DNA of 6,289 nt. It comes from Aquabacterium sp. (GTDB lineage: Bacteria > Pseudomonadota > Gammaproteobacteria > Burkholderiales > Burkholderiaceae_C). Below the pieces are notes generated by a model. The model made no database searches, had not been told where the DNA came from, and saw only the letters and a list, made by a program, of their open reading frames with translations. The position numbers and the translations under genes are program-made. The DNA lies in the NCBI GenBank assembly GCA_030654555.1, contig JAURXG010000166.1:1-6289 (forward strand), given 5' to 3'. Shown here in pieces: positions 1-5,179 of the stretch; within the stretch, counting starts at the first letter, position 1; each line of letters begins with the position of its first letter.

Positions 1-767
1 AACTCCTGCTTGATGAACTGGCTCATCATGCCGGCCAGGCCCTCGCTGGTCTTGAGCAGCACGTTGCCGACGAAGCCGTCGCACACCACCAGGTCGGTGG
101 TGCCCTTGAAGATGTCGTTGCCTTCGATGTTGCCGTAGAAGTTGATCTGGCCGGCCGCGCCCGCCGCCCGCAGCAGTTCGCCCGCGGCCTTGATGGTTTC
201 GCTGCCCTTGATGGCTTCTTCGCCGATGTTGAGCAGGCCCACGCTGGGCTCTTCGTTGCCGTCGAGCGCACTGACCAGGGCGCTGCCCATCACCGCGAAC
301 TGCAACAGGTGCTCGGCCGAGCAATCGACGTTGGCACCCAGGTCGAGCACCTTGGTGAAGCCGCCCTTCATGTTGGGCAGCAGCGCGGCGATGGCCGGGC
401 GGTCGATGCCGTCGAAGGTCTTGAGCACGTAGCGCGCCAGCGCCATCAGGGCGCCGGTGTTGCCGGCCGACACGCACACGTCGGCGCCGTCCCGGCCATC
501 ATCGCCGCGCTTGAGCTGGGTGATGGCCACGCGCATCGACGAATCGCGCTTGCGGCGCAGCGCCACCTCGATGGCATCGTCCATCGCCACCACCTCGGTG
601 GCGGTGACCAGCGTGGTGCGCGGCCAGCCGCGGGCACCGGCCAGCGCCTCGGCCGTGCCCACCAGCACCAGGTCGGCCAGCGGGTGGGCATCGAGGAAGC
701 TGCGACAAGCCGGAAGGGTGACCGACGGCCCGTGGTCGCCACCCATGCAATCGACGGCGACACGCAC
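1..767 (-). CDS. plsX: Phosphate acyltransferase PlsX, 3' end beyond the window
   Basis: PlsX converts acyl-ACP and inorganic phosphate to acyl-phosphate, the acyl donor used by PlsY in the first step of phosphatidic acid synthesis; it is a peripheral membrane enzyme. The 255 visible codons begin MRVAVDCMGGDHGP and show SAGNTGA (about residues 100-106), DLGANVDC (142-149), LLNIGEE (178-184), KGSE (187-190), GNIEGNDIF (212-220) and TDLVVCDGFVGN (224-235), all typical of PlsX. The family is about 340 residues, so roughly a quarter is off the left edge. No ATG is available at the N-terminus. I chose GTG at 767 because it places the conserved VAVDCMGGD at the usual distance from the start. The frame is open back to a stop at 846-848, and TTG codons starting at 824 and 812 are alternatives. 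No good Shine-Dalgarno precedes any of them. It follows rpmF with a 238-bp gap containing a hairpin. Confidence 0.95.
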   Translation of the reverse strand, partial: MRVAVDCMGGDHGPSVTLPACRSFLDAHPLADLVLVGTAEALAGARGWPRTTLVTATEVVAMDDAIEVALRRKRDSSMRVAITQLKRGDDGRDGADVCVSAGNTGALMALARYVLKTFDGIDRPAIAALLPNMKGGFTKVLDLGANVDCSAEHLLQFAVMGSALVSALDGNEEPSVGLLNIGEEAIKGSETIKAAGELLRAAGAAGQINFYGNIEGNDIFKGTTDLVVCDGFVGNVLLKTSEGLAGMMSQFIKQE

Positions 768-879
768 GCGCGACAGCGGAGGCAGGGACGGATGCGGGTG
801 TGAGGCGGGCAAGGCGGACGGCAAGAAGATGTGGGCGGCAGACGATCAGGCGGGCAGGCGCGGAGACTGCCATGACGCC

Positions 880-922
880 TCAACAACGACGAAACCCGGC
901 CTCGCGCCAGGCGGGGCCGGGT
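880..922 (-). terminator. Terminator-like hairpin between rpmF and plsX
   Basis: A perfect 8-bp inverted repeat, ACCCGGCC at 894-901 and GGCCGGGT at 915-922, has three further inner pairs (903-905 with 911-913). Read on the minus strand, the stem is followed directly by TTTCGTCGTTGTT, a moderately U-rich run. The arrangement resembles a rho-independent terminator 84 bases after the rpmF stop. The T run is interrupted, so partial read-through into plsX is plausible. On the plus strand no T run follows. The rest of the 768-1005 gap shows no gene. Confidence 0.6.
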
Positions 923-1005
923 GTTGACTGTCGATCACGGGCAGGCTCAATCGCTGCGGCGCCAGCGGCACGCCCTGCGTGCCGACACCTCAGACGGGCG
1001 CTGGA

Positions 1006-1188
1006 TCAGGCGTCGGCCTTGGTCTTGAGCACCTTGCGGCCGCGGTAGAAGCCGGTGGGGCTGATGTGGTGGCGCAGGTGCACTTCACCGGTGGTCGGCT
1101 CGATCGCCGTGCCCGGGGTCACCAGGGCGTTGTGCGAGCGGTGCATGCCGCGCTTGGAAGGCGACTTCTTGTTCTGTTGAACGGCCAT
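1006..1188 (-). CDS. rpmF: 50S ribosomal protein L32
   Basis: L32 is a small protein of the large ribosomal subunit. The 60-residue product starts MAVQQNKKSPSKRGMHRSH and contains GEVHLRHHISPTGFYRGRKV (residues 39-58), matching the proteobacterial L32 pattern. It has no cysteines, so it is the zinc-free form rather than the four-cysteine ribbon form. The ATG is preceded by a strong Shine-Dalgarno (AGGAG at 1199-1195, six bases from the ATG), the only strong one seen in this window. It lies between yceD (196 bp upstream) and plsX (238 bp downstream), the conserved order. A likely own promoter at 1334-1342 and a hairpin after the gene suggest it can be expressed separately from its neighbours, which fits the high demand for a ribosomal protein. 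Confidence 0.98.
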   Translation of the reverse strand: MAVQQNKKSPSKRGMHRSHNALVTPGTAIEPTTGEVHLRHHISPTGFYRGRKVLKTKADA

Positions 1189-1194
1189 GGGGAT

Positions 1195-1199
1195 CTCCT
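1195..1199 (-). promoter_or_regulatory. Shine-Dalgarno of rpmF
   Basis: AGGAG on the minus strand, six bases before the rpmF ATG. It fixes the start of L32. The bases immediately upstream (1200-1207) are the 3' arm of a possible long-range leader helix, so access to this site could be modulated. Confidence 0.85.
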
Positions 1200-1275
1200 G
1201 ATCGGGCTGGTGGCGCGCAGCGGGCAAGGTGCCGAACCACGCGCCCGTCGAAACGGTTGCGGTGGCGCCCGGCCT

Positions 1276-1306
1276 GCGTGGCCCGATCGAATCGGACCGG
1301 CCACGC
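1276..1306 (-). promoter_or_regulatory. Stable hairpin in the rpmF leader
   Basis: GCGTGGCC at 1276-1283 and GGCCACGC at 1299-1306 form a perfect 8-bp stem. An alternative inner pairing, CCGAT (1283-1287) with ATCGG (1291-1295) around a 3-base loop, extends it. It lies between the candidate rpmF promoter and the rpmF Shine-Dalgarno, so it would sit in the 5' leader. No T run follows on either strand, so it does not look like an intrinsic terminator of yceD. Function unknown. Confidence 0.5.
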
Positions 1307-1333
1307 CATGGGTGCCACTGGGAAAAGCCCGCG

Positions 1334-1342
1334 AGTATAGCA
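1334..1342 (-). promoter_or_regulatory. Extended -10 promoter, probably for rpmF
   Basis: On the minus strand the sequence reads TGCTATACT: a TATACT box (5 of 6 to TATAAT) preceded by the TGn of an extended -10 element. No good -35 is present at 16-18 bp, which is tolerated by extended -10 promoters. The implied start near 1327 gives a leader of about 140 nt before rpmF. It lies between yceD and rpmF and could supply rpmF, and plsX by read-through. Confidence 0.6.
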
Positions 1343-1384
1343 CCACGCAGGCAATGCAGACGTGCCGTTTGCAGCGGTCCTGCT

Positions 1385-1948
1385 TCAGCGCCCGTCGCCG
1401 GGCTTGGCCCGCTTGAGCCCCTGCAGCACCGCAAACGGATTCGGACGTTCGGCCTCGCCTTCGGGCAGCGGATCGGCCTCGACGGCCATCGGCAGCGGCT
1501 GCGGACATACCTCGTGGCGCGGCACGATCGGCAGCGCCAGCAGCAGTTCGTCTTCCACCAGCTCGCGCAGGTCGAGCGAGCGGCTGAGCGCCAGCACGTC
1601 GTCCTCGCTCTCGGCATCCAGGGCCTCGGCCTGGGCCTCGCCGCGCACGAAGCGCAGGCGACGCTCGAGCGCCAGCGGCACCTCGTAGGGTTGCAGGCAG
1701 CGCTGGCAGGTCAGCCAGACCGGCGCCTGCACCTGCAACGCCAGCCACAACTCGGCCTCGCCAGCGGTCACCGCGCGCCGCTCGCCCTGCGCCGCCCAGA
1801 CCACCTCGGGCAGCGCGACGTCCTGCGGCGGACTCTGGCCCTCGGCCAGGCGCGTGAGCGAGGCGCCCGGCCAGCGGCCCGAGAGCTGCGCGCCGTCGTC
1901 GGTGAATGCGGCCACGTCGAGCCGCAACGGATCGTGTTGCCGTTTCAT
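1385..1948 (-). CDS. yceD: YceD/DUF177 large-subunit rRNA accumulation protein
   Basis: YceD (DUF177) is needed for normal 23S rRNA accumulation in bacteria and plants; its molecular role is not settled. The 187-residue product has the family landmarks: CQRC at 81-84, VEDELLLALPIVPRH at 131-145 followed by a cysteine at 148, and NPFAVLQGLKR at 170-180. The two CxxC cysteines plus the later cysteine suggest metal binding, which is inference. The length fits the family (about 170-190). The ATG at 1948 was chosen because the frame upstream runs antisense through maf and the N-terminus MKRQHDPLRLD is sensible. No Shine-Dalgarno is visible; a weak TACACT box lies six bases upstream of the ATG. It heads the yceD-rpmF-plsX cluster and diverges from maf, as in Escherichia coli, where yceF and yceD are also adjacent and divergent. 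Confidence 0.93.
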   Translation of the reverse strand: MKRQHDPLRLDVAAFTDDGAQLSGRWPGASLTRLAEGQSPPQDVALPEVVWAAQGERRAVTAGEAELWLALQVQAPVWLTCQRCLQPYEVPLALERRLRFVRGEAQAEALDAESEDDVLALSRSLDLRELVEDELLLALPIVPRHEVCPQPLPMAVEADPLPEGEAERPNPFAVLQGLKRAKPGDGR

Positions 1949-1987
1949 CGGGGCAGTGTACGGTGCGGCGATGGGACAATCCGGGTC
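1949..1987. promoter_or_regulatory. 39-bp divergent region between yceD and maf
   Basis: Any promoters for the two divergent genes must lie here or inside the opposite gene. Plus strand: GACAAT at 1975-1980, seven bases before the maf ATG. Minus strand: TACACT at 1960-1955, six bases before the yceD ATG. Both are only 4-5 of 6 matches to the -10 consensus, without convincing -35 boxes. The spacing would put the transcription starts at or next to the start codons. Neither gene has a Shine-Dalgarno. Confidence 0.35.
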
Positions 1988-2602
1988 ATGTCCCTGCCCC
2001 TTTCCCCAGGCCGGCCGCGCCTGGTGCTGGCATCCACCTCGCCCTACCGGCGCGAGTTGCTGCAGCGCCTGCGAATGCCCTTCGACGTGGACGCGCCCCG
2101 CGTGGCGGAGCACCCCCGCCTCGGCGAAGCGCCGGCCGATCTGGCCCGGCGGCTGGCGATGGAAAAGGCGCTGGAGGTGGCCAGCCGGCACGCCGACGCG
2201 GTGGTGATCGGCGCCGACCAGGTGGCCGATCTGGACGGCCAGCCCATCGGCAAGCCCGGCGGCCACGAGCGCGCGGTGGCGCAGCTGCGGGCGCTGCGTG
2301 GACGCAGCGTGGTGTTCCACACCGCGCTGGCGGTGGTGCGGCCGGCCACCGGCTTTGCACAGGGGCTGGAGGTGCCGGTGACGGTGCGGTTTCGCCACTA
2401 CAGCGATGCCGAGATCGAGCACTACCTGCGGCTGGAGCAGCCCTACGACTGCGCCGGCAGCGCCAAGTGCGAGACGCTGGGCATCGCGCTGCTCGAGGCC
2501 ATCGCCTCCGACGACCCCACCGCGCTGGTGGGCCTGCCGCTGATCGGCACCTGCGCACTGCTGCGCCAGGCGGGCGTCGATCCTCTGGCGGTGCCCGCAT
2601 GA
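1988..2602 (+). CDS. yceF: Maf family m7GTP pyrophosphatase, YceF type
   Basis: Maf proteins are house-cleaning nucleotide pyrophosphatases; the YceF subfamily hydrolyses 7-methyl-GTP to m7GMP and pyrophosphate, keeping the modified nucleotide out of RNA. The 204-residue product has LASTSPYRRELL (14-25, the Maf N-terminal loop), GADQV (75-79, with the presumed catalytic Asp77), GKPG (88-91), CAGSAKCETLGI (155-166, Lys160 and Glu162 lining the active site) and LVGLPLIG (180-187). The CAGS-K-E and DPxxLVGLPLI signatures match YceF rather than the dTTP/UTP-specific YhdE branch. The ATG at 1988 puts the LVLAST strand near residue 12, as in the family. It has no Shine-Dalgarno. It overlaps the next gene by ATGA, implying a two-gene operon with translational coupling, and it is divergent from yceD. 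Confidence 0.95.
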   Translation: MSLPLSPGRPRLVLASTSPYRRELLQRLRMPFDVDAPRVAEHPRLGEAPADLARRLAMEKALEVASRHADAVVIGADQVADLDGQPIGKPGGHERAVAQLRALRGRSVVFHTALAVVRPATGFAQGLEVPVTVRFRHYSDAEIEHYLRLEQPYDCAGSAKCETLGIALLEAIASDDPTALVGLPLIGTCALLRQAGVDPLAVPA

Positions 2603-3390
2603 CCGCAGCGCAGGCCAAGCCACGCGGCAAGCTGGTGCTGGTGCCCAATGCGCTGGACCTGGGCACCGACACCGAGGTCGACCTGCGCGAGGTGCTGCCG
2701 CAGGCGGTGATCGCACGCGCCGCCACGCTGGGCCACTGGGTGGCCGAGAACGCCAAGACCACGCGCGCGCTGCTCAAGCGGGTGCATGCGCTGGTGCCGC
2801 TGGCGCTGCCGCTGCAGCAGATCCAGATCACCGAGCTGCCACGCCCGCCCAAGGGTGGCGCGGCGGGCAAGGTCGGTGCGCCCGCGCCCGACCTGAAGCC
2901 GCTGCTGGCCGCGGCCCTGGCGGGCCACGACATCGGCTTGCTGTCGGAAGCCGGCCTGCCCGCGGTGGCCGACCCGGGCGCAGCGCTGGTGCAGGCGGCC
3001 CATGCGCTGGGCATCGTGGTGGTGCCGATGTCGGGGCCGAGTTCGCTGCTGCTGGCGCTGGCCGCCAGCGGGTTGAACGGCCAGAGTTTCGCCTTCGTCG
3101 GTTACCTGCCGGTGGAGCCGGCGGCGCGTGCGGCACGCATCCGCGAGCTGGAGGCCGTGTCGCGCCGGCTGGGCCAGACCCAGATCGCCATCGAGACGCC
3201 CTACCGCAACGACGCGCTGCTGGCCGCGCTGGTGCAGCACTTGCAGCCCGGCACGCAACTGGCGGTGGCCTGCGGCCTGACCCTGCCCGGCGAGCGCTGC
3301 GACAGCCGCAGCGTGCAGGCCTGGCGGGCGTCGCCAGGCGCCCCGCTGGGCGGACGGCTGCCGGCGGTTTTCAGCTGGCTGGCGGGCTGA
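2599..3390 (+). CDS. RsmI-related SAM-dependent methyltransferase, target unknown
   Basis: A member of the tetrapyrrole methylase superfamily, related to RsmI (16S rRNA cytidine-1402 2'-O-methyltransferase) but apparently a distinct paralogous branch. The 263-residue product has LLSEAGLPAVADPG (114-127, counterpart of RsmI SDAGTPxISDPG), SGPSS (145-149), ALAASGLNGQSFAFVGYLP (153-171) and IETPYRN (198-204, where RsmI has YESPHR). The N-terminus differs from RsmI: VPNALDLG replaces the PIGNLxD loop and ENAKTTRALL (50-59) replaces EDTRxTxxLL. A Gly/Ala/Pro-rich stretch at 82-98 looks like a linker. The start ATG overlaps the maf stop (ATGA). Pairing with a nucleotide-pool cleaner suggests RNA or nucleotide metabolism, but this is only context. 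I would not assign rsmI itself. The fold and SAM binding are quite certain; the substrate is not. Confidence 0.88.
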   Translation: MTAAQAKPRGKLVLVPNALDLGTDTEVDLREVLPQAVIARAATLGHWVAENAKTTRALLKRVHALVPLALPLQQIQITELPRPPKGGAAGKVGAPAPDLKPLLAAALAGHDIGLLSEAGLPAVADPGAALVQAAHALGIVVVPMSGPSSLLLALAASGLNGQSFAFVGYLPVEPAARAARIRELEAVSRRLGQTQIAIETPYRNDALLAALVQHLQPGTQLAVACGLTLPGERCDSRSVQAWRASPGAPLGGRLPAVFSWLAG

Positions 3391-3400
3391 TCAGCGAAAG

Positions 3401-3428
3401 CGCTTCAGGCCCGGTCTGCCTTGAAGCG
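3401..3428. terminator. Hairpin between convergent genes
   Basis: CGCTTCAGGC (3401-3410) pairs with GCCTTGAAGCG (3418-3428) through ten base pairs with one bulged T (3421) and a 7-base loop. It fills most of the 45-bp gap between the ends of the methyltransferase (plus) and the helicase (minus), so it may act as a shared bidirectional terminator. Neither flank has a strong T run (only CTTTCGC on the minus-strand side), so efficiency is uncertain. Confidence 0.5.
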
Positions 3429-3435
3429 GCGACGC

Positions 3436-5007
3436 TCAGGTGTTGCCGCCCCCCAGCAGCGACGCCACCTTGCGCTTGCTGCGGATGTTGGGCGACAGCC
3501 CACGCACCGGGGCGGACGGCATCGTCGCCTTCTGTTCCCAGGCGGGCTTGTCGGCGGCCTCGGCCGGCGCCTCGTAGGGCTTGTCGAACAGCGGATCGGG
3601 CGGCGGCCCGCTGCGGCGCGGGCGCTCGGCCTCGCGGACAAACCGCTCGGGTTCACGGCTGAAGCGCTCGACGTCGCGCGGCGCTCGTTCAACCTCAACG
3701 CCTTCACGCGCCTCGCGTGGCGCCCGTTCGGGCCGCTCGTCGGCACCCTCGCGGGCGCGGTAGGGCGCACGGCGCGGCCGGTCGTCGACCAGCTCGAACG
3801 GTTCGATCTCGATCTTCTTCTTGATCAGCCGCTCGATGTCGCCGACCAGGCGCACGTCGTCGCGGTCGACCAGCGTGACGGCCAGCCCGGAGGCGCCGGC
3901 GCGGCCGGTGCGGCCGATGCGGTGCACATAGTCTTCGGCGTTGTACGGCACGTCGAAGTTGAACACCGCCGGCAGGTCGGCGATGTCGAGGCCGCGTGCG
4001 GCCACGTCGGTGGCCACCAGCAGCTCGACCTCGCCGCGCTTGAAGGCTTCCAGCGACTTCAGGCGCTCGTCCTGGCTCTTGTCGCCGTGCAGCGCGGCGG
4101 TCTTCATGCCCTCGCGCTCGAACGAACGGGCCAGCCGCGCCGCGCCCAGCTTGGAGTTGACGAAGACGATGGCCTGCGTGAGCTCACGCGTCTTGATCAA
4201 CTGGCGCACCACCGCGCGCTTGTCGTCCTCGGCCACGCTGTAGAAGCGCTGCTCGACGTTGGTGGCGGTGGCGTTGGCGCGCGCCACTTCCACCGTGATC
4301 GGGTCCTGCAGATAACTCTGCGCCAGCTTGCGGATCTCGGGCGAGAAGGTGGCCGAGAACAGCAGCGTCTGGCGGTTGCCCTTGGGCAGGTAGCTCAGGA
4401 TGCGCTGCAGGTCGGGCAGGAAGCCGATGTCGAGCATGCGGTCGGCTTCGTCGAGCACCACGTACTCGACCTGGTTGAGCACGCAGTTCTTGGCCTCGAT
4501 GTGGTCGAGCAGCCGGCCCGGCGTGGCGATCAGCACCTCGACGCCGCGCTTGAGCTCGGCGGTCTGCGGCTTCATGTCGATGCCACCGAACACCACGGTC
4601 GAGCGCAGCTGGGTGTGCTTGGCGTAGGTCTTGACGTTGTTGGCCACCTGGTCGGCCAGCTCCCGCGTGGGCGTGAGCACCAGCGCGCGCACCGGGTGCC
4701 GCGCCGGCGACATCGACGCCGTCTCGTGCTTCATCATCTTCTGCAGCAGCGGGATCGAGAAGGCCGCCGTCTTGCCGGTGCCGGTCTGCGCGGCCCCCAT
4801 CACGTCGCGCCCGGCCAGCACCAGCGGGATCGCCTTGGCCTGGATCGGCGTCATCGCGGTGTAGCCGGAATCGGCCACGGCGCGCAGCAGCTTGGCGTCG
4901 AGTGGCAGGGTGTCGAAGCGCTGCGGCGAGGCGTCGGCGGCGGCTTGTTCGGGCGACAAGACGGAGGAGTCGACAGTCGGGTCGGCGGTGGTGGTTTGGT
5001 CGGTCAT
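3436..5007 (-). CDS. rhlE: DEAD-box ATP-dependent RNA helicase, RhlE type
   Basis: An ATP-dependent RNA helicase that remodels RNA duplexes; RhlE proteins act in ribosome assembly and RNA decay. The 523-residue product carries the full motif set: Q motif with GYTAMTPIQ (48-56), AQTGTGKT (73-80, Walker A), PTRELA (113-118), TPGR (162-165), DEAD (186-189), SAT (218-220), VFVNS (281-285), ATDVAARGLD (332-341) and HRIGRTGRAG (362-371). After the core (to about 400) comes a charged tail of about 120 residues, rich in Arg, Glu and Pro with RAPRE- and FVREAER-like units, ending in KRKVASLLGG; such tails usually bind RNA. The ATG at 5007 gives the expected short N-terminal leader before the Q motif. 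No Shine-Dalgarno is visible. It is divergent from rfbD and convergent with the methyltransferase. DEAD-box subfamily naming is less certain than the family. Confidence 0.94.
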   Translation of the reverse strand: MTDQTTTADPTVDSSVLSPEQAAADASPQRFDTLPLDAKLLRAVADSGYTAMTPIQAKAIPLVLAGRDVMGAAQTGTGKTAAFSIPLLQKMMKHETASMSPARHPVRALVLTPTRELADQVANNVKTYAKHTQLRSTVVFGGIDMKPQTAELKRGVEVLIATPGRLLDHIEAKNCVLNQVEYVVLDEADRMLDIGFLPDLQRILSYLPKGNRQTLLFSATFSPEIRKLAQSYLQDPITVEVARANATATNVEQRFYSVAEDDKRAVVRQLIKTRELTQAIVFVNSKLGAARLARSFEREGMKTAALHGDKSQDERLKSLEAFKRGEVELLVATDVAARGLDIADLPAVFNFDVPYNAEDYVHRIGRTGRAGASGLAVTLVDRDDVRLVGDIERLIKKKIEIEPFELVDDRPRRAPYRAREGADERPERAPREAREGVEVERAPRDVERFSREPERFVREAERPRRSGPPPDPLFDKPYEAPAEAADKPAWEQKATMPSAPVRGLSPNIRSKRKVASLLGGGNT

Positions 5008-5022
5008 TAGCCGGCTATTATC
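5008..5022 (-). promoter_or_regulatory. Candidate -10 box and 10-bp palindrome before rhlE
   Basis: On the minus strand GATAAT (5022-5017, 5 of 6 to consensus) lies nine bases before the rhlE ATG. A perfect palindrome, TAGCCGGCTA (5008-5017), fills the space up to the start codon. No clear -35 is seen. If the -10 is real, transcription starts within a few bases of the ATG, and the palindrome would overlap the start point, a typical operator position. Confidence 0.35.
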
Positions 5023-5041
5023 CGCGACCAGCCGTTTTTGC

Positions 5042-5120
5042 GGGTTGAGGGTGCTGCGCGCCTGTTTTCGGGCAATCGGTCGGCAGCGTGTGATCCCTAG
5101 AATCGCGCGACTCTCAACCC
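5042..5120. repeat. 8-bp inverted repeat in the rhlE-rfbD divergent region
   Basis: GGGTTGAG at 5042-5049 and its exact reverse complement CTCAACCC at 5113-5120 flank the candidate rfbD -10 box. The arms are 63 bp apart. They could be paired protein-binding half sites in the 172-bp region between the two start codons, but a match of this length may be chance in such sequence. Confidence 0.25.
5098..5103 (+). promoter_or_regulatory. Candidate -10 box for rfbD
   Basis: TAGAAT (5 of 6 to TATAAT) lies about 76 bp before the rfbD ATG, giving a leader of about 70 nt. No recognisable -35 is present at 16-18 bp, so this is tentative. The divergent position from rhlE requires some promoter in this region if rfbD begins its own transcript. 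Confidence 0.35.
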
Positions 5121-5179
5121 TCCACAAGACCCGGTGGCGGCGCTCGACGCCACACGGGCGCGCAGCACCCCTTTCATCC

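Noticed and set aside
768..1005. Possible small genes in the rpmF-plsX gap, including a minus-strand ATG at about 873.
   Set aside because: That frame runs into plsX out of phase and has no Shine-Dalgarno or recognisable protein. The gap is better explained by a hairpin and leader sequence.
1949..2716. The upstream extension of the yceD frame (to 2716, minus strand), which would make a 443-residue protein.
   Set aside because: The extra part is antisense to maf and resembles no protein. YceD proteins are under 200 residues and the ATG at 1948 gives the family length.
3421..5010. A 529-codon open frame on the plus strand lying antisense to the whole helicase gene.
   Set aside because: Its product is His/Arg/Leu/Gly-rich with no recognisable motif. 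It mirrors the codon structure of a high-GC gene read on the other strand, where stops are rare. The minus-strand frame has all DEAD-box motifs.
4892..5179. In-frame extension of rfbD upstream to an ATG at 4892.
   Set aside because: It would overlap the 5' end of the divergent helicase gene and add about 96 residues before the nucleotide-binding motif, which in this family lies within the first 15 residues.
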